64,000 nucleotides of DNA from Laguncularia racemosa. Lineage: Eukaryota; Streptophyta; Magnoliopsida; Myrtales; Combretaceae. Every line of letters begins with the position of its first letter. The stretch's first letter is position 1. Of this stretch, positions 12,101 to 23,736 are shown piece after piece. The stretch is from NCBI GenBank assembly GCA_037954665.1, contig JBBMOL010000092.1:2170001-2234000 (forward strand). Direction: 5' to 3'. A model generated the notes under the pieces. The model was not told the origin of the DNA, made no database searches, and was given only the letters and a program-made list of their open reading frames with translations. The translations under genes were made by a program, and so were the position numbers.

Positions 12101-15100
12101 TATGAGTGGTGGGAAAGTGGTTCTCACACTGGATTGGTTGGGGTAGGGGAGAGGGGGAACAGTGAGTGGCCTGACTTTGCTTTGTGGCACGAGTTGGTTG
12201 CTTTCCCTTATTTCTGGTGGGAGAATGAAGGCCTTTCCATTTCATAAATTAAGAAGAAAATCAAAAGATGTTTTTTTGATTGCTTAGAGCAAGAAAATAT
12301 TGGGCTCTTTGAGTGTTTTAAGAGAGTTTTTTTGTATTTGTTGGGGGAAGGAGGTCTTGTATGAGGCAAGGAGCATAATGTTGCAAGGTTGTGTGCAAGC
12401 ATTGCACCTGTACGTTGATGTTGTAATTTTGCCCCCCCACACTAATGTTGCAACATTGATCCCCTACATTGCATCGTTGTGCATTGCCTATAAAAGACCT
12501 TCCTTCCTTCCCTCCCCATTGAGTGGCTTGATCAAGCTTTAAGTTTTTATTTATAAGTCAAGCTCTCTACACTCTAGCATTTCCATTTGGCTTAATTATA
12601 TCCTAATGATGGGACTATCTTCTCTCTCTGTTTTTTTTTTTTTTTTTTGGTATGTGATTGGGTACCTGGCATTTTGAGTATAAAAAAGATATATGTTTCG
12701 AAAGTATAGGTTTCCTTTCTTCACTTAACGTGGATTAATTTTTTTTAGTGTACTTAAACTGGTTGCTTTGGTATAATGGGGTGCATCAGGGGTTGTCTGA
12801 TGGTGAGACATAAGAGATTATTAGTTATGATACTTTTTTTGTATCCAATTTGTTTCAATTTCTCATTATATTATTATAGAGGGATTTTTGCCTTTTTGAT
12901 TCTAGTTCTTGAAGACATTATCTTGTTCAGTTTCTCATTATTTCTGCATATGTTCAATATAATATGGGGATTCTTGCCTTTTTGGTCCTATTTCTTGAAG
13001 AAATAATCTTGTTCCAACTTCCGACCTCCAGCTACTCCTTGGCCCAAAAATTTTAGTTGCTGATCTCCCATGTTTCTTTCCTGCACTGTGCCTTTTGGAA
13101 AAGGGTATATATGTTGGCCCTTAGTAGTAGAGAATCCAAATAAGGATATCATTTCCTTTCACTATAATTGGTTTCCACTAAAGCATATTTGAAAAACGAA
13201 AGTTAGCAAAAGTAATTGTGATTTTACCATTCATGTGTTATGGGACAATATTGTTCTCAGTGGACCTTGTTGTCAATGGAGCAGACTTAAGATTGCTGCC
13301 TGCCTAAAGGATGGCTTAGCTGCTCTGCTGCTCATTTTGCTTGTTGCTTTCTTGCTTATAAACCAATGGCTTTGCTTTGATTTCTCTCCAACCAATATCC
13401 ATAAGTTACCTGCTTGCATTCATGTGATCATCCAGGTTAGCAAGGCATGTAGTTGGACATGTATGGATCTTTATGTCTTTGCAACTCCCTATCGAGTCGT
13501 GTGGGACTACTATTTTTTTTCTCGTGAGCATACCTATGAGTTTAAGGAGTGGGAAGGAAAAGCTGAGTTTGAATATGTGAGTAATGGCTCTTTCTTATAC
13601 GAGTTAGCAGCCCTTTCAAATATTTTGTCTGATGGTTCATGTGCATACTATCTTTTCACTTAATCCAATATCAGGTGAAAAAAAGAGGAGTTTCAATCTT
13701 TCTTATGCAAGCAGGGATGATGGGAACCCTTCAAGCACTGTGGGATGTCTTTCCGTTGTTTACTAATACTGGATGGGGGGAGAAAGCTAACCTTGCTTTT
13801 CTCAAAAAACACATGGGAGCAACTTTTGAAAAACGTGCCCAGCCATGGGTTACAAATATTAGTGCTGATGATATTCATTCTGGAGATTTTCTCGCAATAT
13901 CTAAAATCCGTGGGAGGTGGGGTGGGTTTGAGACTTTAGAGAAGTGGGTAAGTGGAGCTTATGCTGGTCATACTGCTGTTTGCCTTAGGGATTCTGAAGG
14001 AAAGCTATGGGTTGGGAATCAGGACACGACAATGATCAGGTAATTTAGATAACACTCCTAAAGATAAGCAGTCAGTTACTATGAAATTACTTCTATTAAT
14101 ATTCTCTCAGTGCCATATGGAAGAGCAAGGATCATCATGGCTTGCACTATTCTTTTTTGTTTTTTTGCGAGTAATAGCTCTTCTTGATTGTATTGCTGAG
14201 ATCTCGATCCTTGTACCATTTTATATTTGTTGTTGGTACTTTGATCGAAATCTTAGGTCACCCTAGGAGTTTTTTCTTGCTTTGTTTTGGCCTTTTGGCT
14301 TTGTTTTCCTTGTATATCCTATCTCATTAATGAAAATATAAATATCTGACCTTTCATTAAAAAAAAGAAAGATTATCATGGCTTTTCATTTTAGCCTTGA
14401 ATTTTTCCTCCTCTTTATTGTTTCCATATCTGCAATGCTCTCTCTCTCTCTCTGAACCTTAAAAACGGCATGCCGTGTTGAGAAGCCCTACAGGATTTTT
14501 CATTTGCTGAAAATTTTTGCATATCTGATGAGATTTGACTGGCTTTTCCTAAACAGTGCAAAATAAGAAAGAGCTGATCTTCAGAAGGGAGAAGCTCCAG
14601 AACAAAAATTCTTTGGCATTTTGATCTGACATTTTTTTTTCTTACTTGCTACAACCTTTTGGGAGAAAGAGTTGGAAAAAATGAATTTGATTTACTAGGG
14701 TTATTATAGATTTTCTTCATGGTCATTTTTCAGCTCATGTAGGTGTTGAACAATGGTGATAACCTGCTAATATAACTTCCTGTTTGTGGTTTTGGGTTTT
14801 AGGGAGAAACTGTTATTGCAGTGTTACCATGGGATGAGTGGTGGGATTTTGAGCTCAACAAGGATGATTCTAATCCTCATATTACACTACTTCCACTGCA
14901 TCCAGACATGCGAGCAAAGTTCAATAAAACTGCTGCATGGGAGTATGCCAAAAGCATGGATGCACAACCTTATGGCTATCATAACATGATCTTTGGTTGG
15001 ATAGACACTATAGATGGGAATTATCCACCTCCTTTGGATGCTCATGTGGTACTGACACATACATTTGACTTTCAAAGTTATTTCACGTATTTGAGCTATT

Positions 15101-16263
15101 CCATCTGCTTTTCCTCATTTCCAGTTGAGGATGAATTGATTCAATTAAACACAATGATTAAGTTGTCTGAATCTGATGATATTGGAGCATGCAGTATACT
15201 TACTGATTCCCGCCTTTGAAATTTCAATTAGTTCTCTTGTTGGTTATTGCACTCGTTTCACTTTAGCTTTTGGTGATGCAGGTTGCTTCAGTCATGACGG
15301 TTTGGAATCAAATCCAACCTACTTATGCCGCTAATATATGGAATGAAGCTTTGAACAAGCGACTAGGAACAGAGGTACTATAGATAAAGTTGTGTTAATA
15401 CACCTTGTCAGGAATTGGTATATTGGGTTGGATGTGGTATACAGTTTTCCTATTAGGTCGACAAAATCTTCTCTAATGGATTCATTTTGAGAAACCTTTG
15501 CATTGCATCAATAAAACAAAAAATCCTAGGTAGACATGAGGACATATCTTGTGCAAACAATATCTGCACTGGTTCTTATTGGCATCAACCATGGACTGGT
15601 TTCCAATGGTTTATGTAAGTTGTACATTGATAAGTTTGATTGGGAATTCATGGAGATTAAGTTTTGAGCTTAATTAGACATTTCTGTGATATGCTCTTTT
15701 TACCCCTACTGCAAACAATGTAGGGTTTGGATCTTCCTGACATTTTAGTAGAAACCGAAAGGAGGGGTTTATCCTTTGCTGAGCTGCTGACAATTCCAGA
15801 GCAGGACGATTGGCTCTATGCAGATGGAAAGTCAGCTTCCTGTGTTGCTTTTATCCTCGAAATGTACAAAGAGGCAGGACTATTTGATCCAATAGCTAGC
15901 TCTATTCAAGTGACAGAATTCACAGTAAGAAAACCGAGTTTGGCATTTTATGTCAGCTGTCTCACACAATTTTTTCTTTTTTTTTGGTCATTTTCACTGC
16001 GGTTCAATATGTATCAAATTGAGGTTATTTTTAATGCCAATGTACAGATAAAAGATGCATACTCTCTTAGATTTTTTGAGAACAATTCAAGTCGCTTGCC
16101 TAAGTGGTGTAATAGTGGGAACGTTGTCGAACTACCATTCTGTCAAATCCGAGGGAAGTACCGAATGGAGTTGCCTGGGTACAATTCAATGGATCCATAC
16201 CCGCATATGAACGAGAGGTGCCCATCTCTACCTCCGAAGTATTTGCGGCCAAGTGATTGCTAG
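9184..16263 (+). CDS. Seven-exon plant protein, probable permuted NlpC/P60 (YiiX-like) fold; one-base deletion in exon 3
   Basis: Exons: 9184-9504, 13436-13576, 13675-14039, 14803-15048, 15282-15374, 15724-15924 and 16048-16263; every intron is GT-AG. Exons 1, 2, 4, 5 and 6 are whole codons, but exon 3 has 365 nt, one short. The frame breaks at the G run at 14014-14016: upstream reads WVG, and the next frame continues ESGHDNDQ into exon 4 GETVIAVLPWDEWWDF. With one more G the protein would have about 527 residues. Residues 1-30 form a hydrophobic signal peptide or anchor. HSGDFLAI (about 222-229), AGHTAVCL (His about 253) and SASCVAFILEMYKEAG (Cys about 429) resemble the GD, GH and CS motifs of permuted NlpC/P60 proteins. 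The family, from memory near Arabidopsis AT4G27020/AT5G54870, is annotated in places as an inositol phosphatase, which I do not see supported. The start is the Met before the signal peptide; an upstream in-frame Met at 9004 is less likely. The deletion may be an assembly error. Confidence 0.82.
9525..10640 (+). repeat. Diverged repeats of about 115-130 bp in intron 1
   Basis: A unit of the form ggttgacttggtttt ... gctttgagtatatgg ... gatgatgttatagcaatgttga occurs at about 9525-9640, 9656-9765, 10375-10475 and 10480-10602, with partial starts at 9778 and 10608. The first copy begins only about 20 bp after the exon 1 splice donor. The copies are too diverged to be recent. Between about 9860 and 10370 is unique AT-rich sequence. 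Confidence 0.55.
10900..12400 (-). mobile_element. Decayed antisense retroelement relic inside intron 1
   Basis: Minus-strand frames at 12208-12402, 12048-12245, 11654-11866 and 11100-11330 carry transposon-like protein pieces in a consistent order. The clearest contains GWQLQVLPEKINELLNCPD, which resembles the IN-LLGLPD region of the Putative plant transposon protein domain found in Athila-type and related retroelements. The next reads EEVAMSNTPNPLKFQALFEQ. No long frame or LTR pair remains. Assignment rests on pattern memory only. Confidence 0.35.
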
Positions 16264-16717
16264 CTCTTGAGTGTTGATGGTTTTTGTACAATTGTGAAAA
16301 TTGTAGGCTGATTACAGTTTTTGGCTCACACCGAATGGTTGATTGTTTTTTTTTAGTGTACTTGATTTGAAACTCCATATAGAGCTGAGGAAGTCGTTGC
16401 ATTGTGACATAATGTGCAGTTAGAGACGATGTAGATAAGAATTTCATGAAGCTCTTTTGAGGAAACTGCTGTGTATATTGTTGGAATGAATCCAAAGTAC
16501 TAAGATTATTTTCGTGTAATATGCTAGTATTAAGAGTAGGAATTCTCTCTTTTTGTTTGCTTTTGGAATGAAAATATCATTAGGTGCTCAGTACATGCTA
16601 GGCACTAGTGGGATAATTTGGAACCTACTGTTATTCGGAAATTATTGTAATTTGGAAACATGTAAGATCCTGAACAGTGAGTAAATTCCAGTATAGGTAT
16701 AGAAATCCCATGTCATA

Positions 16718-16990
16718 AGATAGATTCTAGTTTCATATATTATATAGGTTACAACCTTTTGACAACTTTAAAATTTATTCTTATATTTTATTATTTTTTA
16801 GTTATAGCGTATATACTATTTCTATGGAATATGATGGAAAACTAATAATGCAAAAGATAGATTCTAGTTTCATATATTATATAGGTTACAACCTTTTATC
16901 AACTTCAAAACCTATTCCTATATTATATCATTATTTTATTAATTATAGTGTATATACTGTTTTATGAAAAATGATGGACAGCTAATAATG
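16718..16990 (+). repeat. Two-copy tandem duplication, period 137 bp
   Basis: The stretch beginning agatagattctagtttcat at about 16718 recurs at about 16855, including ataggttacaacctttt, tatatactgtt and atgatggaaaactaataatg. The copies differ by scattered substitutions and small indels. It lies about 450 bp past the stop codon of the seven-exon gene. Confidence 0.75.
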
Positions 16991-17669
16991 GTATGTCTTG
17001 TTTACTTTATAAGGATGAAATAGAATAATAATTTTTTTTCTGTAGGTTTACTAAAGAATATCTATTTTTTTATTTTTTATTTTTCTCAGCATACTTTTAT
17101 ATTTATCTACTACATTTGAAATGAATCATAGAGTAAGTATTTCTTTTTTATTCCATTTTTTTAATAATTATAATTTTATTCTTACATTATTCCTTTTTAT
17201 AAATTAAGCATGACCTAAAAAAGGGCCAATAATGTCTTTGGAAGATGAAAGTAAAAACAAGGACTTTTAGCCCTCATGGAAATCCCACCTCTCCTGAAAT
17301 TCGCAGGGCACCTAGTTGAGGTCCCATTGACCGCTTGTTATTTTTATCATAGGATTGATATATTATGAAACATATTCTCAATAAATGCAATCAAATGAAG
17401 AATATATGGAAAGTATTTGTGCAATCCATTTCATTGTAAAGTGCCTAAATGATGTTGGAAAAAAAAAAAAAAACCTACCGGCTTGCTTAAGTGACTTAAT
17501 TATCCAGACAATAAGAAAATGCCCTGTAATGGTAAATTATGATTAATAAATTGGGGTTTTAACTTATTTTTAGGCAATATTAAACTTATTCTTCAAAGAT
17601 GATCAAATTTTAGCATTAAAAATGAGCCAAGTGTTTTTTCTTTTCCCCCAATGCAAGCAGCTTATGTAG

Positions 17670-17707
17670 TATTATTATTATTATATTATTATTATTATTA
17701 TTATATT
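17670..17707 (+). repeat. Interrupted (ATT)n microsatellite
   Basis: About a dozen ATT trinucleotides broken by two TATATT-type steps. Likely polymorphic. Confidence 0.9.
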
Positions 17708-18831
17708 ACGAAAATATAAGAAAGATACGTGAGTTTTATACGGAATATTTTAATCTTAGTTTTCAAAGAGAATCCTGCGACGGCTTAAGAAAGTTACATG
17801 GAAAGTTTCAATTTTGAGTATTTGTACCTTCAGCATTGGGAGGACCTCCCATCTTGACTACAATTAATTTGAATTGTAATCTCATTGTGCGATTGATAAA
17901 CTTATTGGCAATATGGAAACAAAAAAGAAGAAGCAAATAGTGCAACTTCGTTCTGATTATAGAACGACAATTTCTCCAAATGTGGAATAGGACTTGTCGA
18001 TCAACAAAAGAACAGAGCCTGGTGTCATCTTTACCCAGCACATACTTGTGAGTATGCTAGGAGAATCATTTTTCGTGTCTACTATCGTCTAGAGCAGAAG
18101 TTGAATACAATTGTCGTATGTGGTAACTTGTCTACCTGTGTGTGGGGTAATTACAGTACGCAGTCTGATAGTGAAAGGTACACAAACTTTTCTTATATAG
18201 ACGCAATTTATATAGAATATGCATTTCATTTTGGATCCTTAGATTCGTAAAATCTATATAAAAAAAATAGTAAATTATATAAATATAACATACAAAACAT
18301 ATAGTCAATGGACCACATGGTTTATCCAAGAATTTCTTGAGCTATACTAAAATACATTCTACTTGGGTTTCCTTTTTATCTATCCTAGATGTCCTGGTTT
18401 TTGTCTTTCAACCATCATTCCAATATCTGTGGATTATTTGCTTGTATTCATTCATGCATTATGTGCTAAGAGATTTCTAAAGGTCCCAACAGAATGCAAT
18501 AGAAAAATTAAACTACTTGGATTTGGAAATTAATAAAGAAATCACCTCACATACATAGCAAACTTGTTTGCATAAATCTTACTCTACACTGCTTACAACT
18601 TAGGAAACAATAAGCAATATAGTTCTTATGTGTTCAATAACTTGCACACAAATTATTGGAAGATCTTATTGAATCATTGCACCATTCAATTTGAGAGTTT
18701 TCCGACTGAATTGTTTAATTCATCATTTAACCATTGAGATAATTATAGAAAAAGTCTCTAATTTTTTATTTCTTAATTATTATAAACCAACAACAAGTAA
18801 TACATTTATTAAATCGAAATTATTTCTCCTG

Positions 18832-18862
<31 letters not shown>
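18832..18862 (+). repeat. (CT)n microsatellite
   Basis: About fifteen uninterrupted CT dinucleotides. No gene start is visible close downstream, so a role as a 5' leader CT tract is not supported. Confidence 0.9.
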
Positions 18863-18863
<1 letters not shown>

Positions 18864-21502
18864 ATCCGGTGGATCAAACTGGCTGGTTTAACAACTAATT
18901 TCAAATAGCAATATCCGGTTCGTGCCCGGACAATGCAAATATACAACCTATTCTAGCTTCAAGTTCAAGTTATATTGGAAAATGAAAGGATGAGGACTTT
19001 AATTACCTCAGGAAGGGTTGGTGACTAGTGCTGATTTTAAGGATCGCGAAGAGACAAGTTGAAAGTCTTCATGATATTTGGAACATCATCATAATCTCGC
19101 AATCAACCCAAGCTGTTAATTAGAGTATAACATGGAGTACCTATACATGTGCTAATTGAGTGACATGGAATAATCAATACTTCATCATTGGGTGTGTTTG
19201 TTTTCACGAAAGTTTTTTTAGGATATTTCCCGATATTTGATATAATTAAAACTTTAAATTTATCGTATATTATCATAATAATTTTAAGTGATTGTGGTTA
19301 CTTTTATAGTCCGTTCTTTTTATCGCATGGAATTAAGGGAGAATTGAATTGTTATTCAATAGGAATGTAATAGTACATTATTTAGTTGACATTAATGAAA
19401 AGCATGAAATTAAATAGTGGTAAAAGTAAAATATTTGTTATATCTCTAGTAAGAACAAATATTTATTATATTACATAACATATGTAGTGATGGTAATATT
19501 TTAAATGAAGGACTATTATGGTGTTTTGCGTAATAGCAAATTATATTGAACGAGGAGGGAATGAAATAGCTACTCCCATGAAGTGAATATGCAAATAATT
19601 TTATAGGACAAGTGAGCATAAAAATTAAATGTCGATAGCGTTAAAATAAATATAAATCTGAATTATCTCATTATCTCATTTGAATTCTTTTTCATTTATT
19701 GAAAAACTTATTAGAGCTCCCGATGATATGAATTTTTTTTTTCTTGTAATGAAAAACTCGATTCTCATTACAAATTACAAATTACAAACGAATTTTCTAA
19801 AAATTATTTTTATAGTTTCTAGAAAGCATTTCATTTATAAGGTAACAAAAAATATCAAATGTGTAAAATGATTTTTATTTTTTAAAACAATGGAATCATC
19901 TTTCCTAATTCTTTATTAATAGTTTTTCATAATTATTAACCATCATTTTCAATGGCTATCCTTTTTTTTTTTTTTTTTTACGTTTTCATCATCATTTATC
20001 CTTAAAAAAAAAAAAAGGAGGATACAACCATAATAAAAGGTGTCTTTCCGTAAAACAAATAATCTTAAGACAGACCACGTGATAAAGCGAGACAATGGAC
20101 CATGCAAGAGTCAATATTCAGGGACGAAAAGGAAAATCTTTGGTGCAGAACGAAGGTGCAATAAGTTCAGCTTTGACTTTAGTGGATCCTCACATATTTA
20201 GGATTCTTCCAAAGATAAAAAAAAAAAAAAGGAAGGGTACCCTTGTCTATGTTCGGTTTGTATCTATTTGTAATATGCTATTTAGAAAGTTATCTGATCT
20301 GTTTCGATTTTTAAACTTAACATTTTGATAAATTTAATCTCCTTTTTAATTGTATAATTATAATAAAGATGATGGTTAGAGAATTAAGAGTCTCAAACCT
20401 TTCAAGGTAAACTTAAAAAATCCGATCAAAGTATGTTGAAAAAGCAAAACTACCTCCTGCGGCTTCATCATTCAGCAATAGGGTTTGAGCAAAAGTTGCA
20501 GCGAATTTAGTGATGGACAGGATGAAGCAAATGATGCCTGAAATAGTTTTAAAATTGGTGAGGATAGGCAAAAACAATTTGTTTCAAATGATATAATTGA
20601 AAACAAAACAAACATAATTCCTGTTAAGATTGAGGAATGTTTCGAATACAAAGGTAGAATGGAACTTGAAAGCAAGATCCACTTATTGGGTGTAGTAGTT
20701 CGTAACAGTTTTCTTGTTTTGATTCAAAGGATTAGAAAATTAAATTAAGAATTTATGGAAAAATTAGATTGCAATCGATCTAACTATGGTTCAATCGGCC
20801 AAATTAGGTTTTAGCCTTAATTCTCTAACTTGGTTTATCAACCAAACTCGTAGGTAGGTTGCTAGATGCCTTCTCTAAATCTAGAATTGGATACACAGGT
20901 CATGAACCAACCAATGATGAAGAGCTGGAAAGTTGGAGGGAAGAAACTTGGGGTTACAGTTCTAGGGTTGAGGCCCATACGAAATAGACTAGCCTGTTGA
21001 TTATTATCGGTGGTAATCATAGCTAAGAAAATTCGAGAGAAATGATTACTTTGAGTGCCATATGAGGGTATTATATGAGGTCATGGACTAAGTATATTAA
21101 AAGCGGGATCGAGTCAAAGGAAAAAAAGAAAAGAAATGAAGCAGTGATTAATATAAAGGATTAAGACAATGGAACTGTAAATTGGAGCTTTATTGCTTTC
21201 ATAATTATTGGTGAATTGATGTTTATTTAATAACATTAATGCATATGGCATGGTCCGGTGTGTTTGTTACAAGTTTGGTTTATGTTACTCTCTGAGTAAT
21301 AATGCTTATCCTTCTAAAACCTTTATTTTTCAGATATCTATTTACAACTTGAAATCCATAAATTGAATGCTGTGGAGGCTACAAAGCCTTACACCACGTT
21401 GCTCTTGAGCAAAAAAAATACATATAGCAGATTGCCATGTTCTAGTTCTAGGGGATCTGGACATGTAAAAGTATGTTTTCCAATCATATTCTCCTTTAAT
21501 TA

Positions 21503-21991
21503 TGACGCAACGAGTTAGCGTAGAAAGCTTAGAGAATCACTCAACGAATGAATCTCTCAAACAAACAATGGTTGCGTACAACCACTAAAGGCGAGAAGTC
21601 TCTCACGAAATGTATTTCAAGAATAAAATAAGACGTAACCCTAACATCACTACAAAAAGGTTTATATACTCTCCTAAAATTATCAAAAGGAAAAAACGAA
21701 TCTGCGCGTACACGGTCTAAGGCACGACCGTGCTTCGAACCGTGTTGGACTCTGTGACAATTAGCTGTTCAATACCCTTGCTCGAGATACGGGCGTGCTT
21801 CAGGTCGTGTTAGACACTGTGAGATCTTGCGGTTTGATACCCTTGCTCGAGACACGGCCGTGCTTCAAGCCGTGTTAGACACTGTGAGATCTTGCGGTTT
21901 GATACCCTTGCTCGAGACACGGCTGTGTTTCCGGCCGTGCGCAGAACCCATGCTCCCAACCGTATGATCGCTTCTTGTATCCCCTCCATCA
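21503..21991 (-). repeat. 3' LTR of the gypsy chromovirus
   Basis: 489 bp, TG at the left end and CA at the right end, near-identical to 26568-27054. Read on the minus strand it opens with tandem 65-bp CpG-rich units (U3), then a TATA-like GTATATAAACC near 21660-21670. The last codons of the integrase frame (stop at about 21865) lie inside it. Confidence 0.93.
21782..21960 (-). repeat. 65-bp CpG-rich tandem repeats in U3 of the gypsy LTR
   Basis: Units begin ctcgagayacgg at 21781, 21846 and 21911 and carry acacggccgtgctt with a following ggccgtgtt, so each unit is partly self-complementary. The third unit is shortened. The same array is in the other LTR at about 26841-27020. Confidence 0.85.
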
Positions 21992-22326
21992 TTCTCTCCC
22001 ACCAGAGAAGAACTCGACCCCGAGTTCTCTGTAGGATATAATGCCACATCGTCAGGGAAAAAGGGAAAGATATCAGCGACATTGAATGTCTTTGAAATGC
22101 CCATGGTGTTTTGTAAACCGACCACATAAGCATTATCATTGATTGCCTGCATGATCTTATACGGACCATACTTTTTAGGTTGAAGCTTGCTGTATTTGCT
22201 AACAGGAAACCGTTCCTTGCGTAAGAATACCATAACCTGATCACCCACTGAAAATACTTGTCGCCGACGATGCTTGTCAGCTGCAGCTTTGTACTTAGCA
22301 TTAGATTGTTCAATTTTCGCCCGCAC
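21865..22326 (-). pseudogene. Gypsy integrase C-terminus overlapping the 3' LTR
   Basis: Contains the GPY/F-like module KKYGPYKIMQAINDNAYVV and SKTFNVADIFPF. After that comes a low-complexity Ser/Gly/Asp tail rather than a chromodomain. The polypurine tract (minus strand GGTGGGAGAGAA at 21992-22003) is inside the coding frame, and the last 127 nt of the frame lie in the 3' LTR. Confidence 0.85.
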
Positions 22327-22521
22327 CTCAGATGTAACCTGCTGCTAACTATCCGCTAGGTTCTTAGCTGCTGTGTGAGACGCCGTATCCCTTGGAAGCT
22401 TGATCAAATCCACAGCATGGTTAGGAGTATTGGTATAGACAATAGAGAATGGAGACTTGCTTGTTGTCCTATAAATGGCACTGTTATAAGCAAACTCTGC
22501 CTGAGCTAATGCCACATCCCA

Positions 22522-23382
22522 TTACTTGGGCTTCTCACCGCAAATACTTCTAATTAGATTGCCCAAAGTGCGATTTGTAGCTTCTGTCTGGCCATCCGTT
22601 TGTGGATGAGCCGTGCTGCTATAGTTCAATGAGGAATCAAACAGCATCCACAAGGTTCGCCAAAAATGACTCAGGAATTTGCTATCCCGATATGAAGTAA
22701 TAGACTTAGGCACCCCATGGAGGTGTACCACTTCTTTGAAGAACAACTTGGCAATGACCTGAGCATCAGCAACCTTCCGACATGGGATAAAATGTGCCAT
22801 CTTAGAGAACCTGTCAACCACAACAAAAACGGAATCAATACCCCGTTGGGTACGGGGCAATCCCAGGACAAAGTCCATGGACAAATCCTCCCATATGTTC
22901 TCAGGAACGGGGAGTGGGGTGTAGAGGCCCGTGTTTTGGGCCTGACCTTTAGAGGTCTGGCATATATAACACCGTTGCACAATCTTCCCAACGTCACGCC
23001 TCAAGTGTGGCCAGTAGTATCTAGTGCTGACTGCCGCAATGGTCTTGTCTCTGCCCAGATGACCTGCCAATCCACCACCATGCAAATCACGTATCAGCTT
23101 CTCCCTCAGAGAAGACTCTGGAATACAAAGCTGATTTCCTTTCATGAGGAACCCATCATAAATATGGAAATCACTGCTAGGTTGTTTGTCCCGACACGAC
23201 ACCCATGCATCCTTAAAATCGTTATCACTTACGTATAGATCTTTCAGATGCTCAAATCCCACCACTTCAGTGTGAAGTGTCACCAACAAACTGGCTCGCC
23301 TACTTAAAGCATCTGCGATTTTGTTGTAGACCCCCAATTTATGTTTAAGTTTAAATGGAACTTCTGCAAGAATTGAATCCAC
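22522..23382 (-). pseudogene. Gypsy integrase, N-terminal and catalytic domains
   Basis: A zinc-binding HHCC domain is visible (HLGRDKTIAAVSTRYYW with CYICQTSKG), then the catalytic core with DFVLGLPRTQRGIDSVFVVV and AHPQTDGQTEATNRTL. The second catalytic Asp region reads SYRDSKFLSHFW where relatives have SDRD-KF, so Asp appears replaced by Tyr at the first of the two positions. The frame stops near 22520 at a TAA where relatives have a Gln codon; a further TAG interrupts near 22348. Confidence 0.88.
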
Positions 23383-23691
23383 CGTGCATGCATGTCCTTA
23401 CTAATCCTGGTCTGATTATTCAAGTGCTTAAGAGCATCACAGTCGGAGTATAGCACGAATTCCTTGCCCACTAGGTAATGTTTCCAGGTCCTCAAAGCAC
23501 GCACCACTGAATAAATATTTTTTGTCATAAGTGGACCAATTTCGCTTAGACTCGCATAACTTCTCACTGAAAAAGGCAATGGGCTTCCTTTCTTGAGATA
23601 GCACCGCTCCTATTCCCACCCCACTTGCATCACAATCGACTTCAAACAATTTATCAAAGTCAAGTAATGTAAGGACTGGAGCATTGCACAA
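23304..23691 (-). pseudogene. Gypsy RNase H, two frames
   Basis: The first frame (23437-23691) has FEVDCDASGVGIGAVLSQ, the RNase H start with its catalytic Asp. The second (23304-23579) continues with LYSDCDALKHLN and RWIQFLQKFHLNL. The frame changes near 23520 and again near 23340, where the integrase frame takes over, so at least two small indels are present. Confidence 0.85.
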
Positions 23692-23736
23692 CTTTTCTTT
23701 TAACAGCCCGAAACTACTTTCAGCTTCATCACTCTA

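Larger units (their letters stand above)
16991..21502. other. Gene-free region with microsatellites
   Basis: AT-rich, with an interrupted (ATT)n tract at 17670-17707, a (CT)n tract at 18832-18862 and several poly(A)/(T) runs (for example 19962-19979 and 20219-20230). Short frames (17808-18041, 18132-18329, 20095-20328, 20472-20675) have no recognisable motifs. I see no supported gene. Confidence 0.5.

Noticed and set aside
13235..13435. Upstream extension of exon 2 (open frame from 13235)
   Set aside because: A consensus acceptor at 13431-13435 joins exon 1 in phase, and the extra sequence is not conserved-looking; the stretch is intron.
18691..18891. 66-codon plus frame ending in a poly-Ser/Leu stretch
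   Set aside because: Created by the (CT)n microsatellite.
21810..22313. 167-codon minus frame
   Set aside because: Overlaps the integrase C-terminus in another frame and reads into the repeated LTR units; low-complexity repeats, no motif.
22717..23238. 173-codon plus-strand frame
   Set aside because: Antisense shadow of the gypsy integrase.
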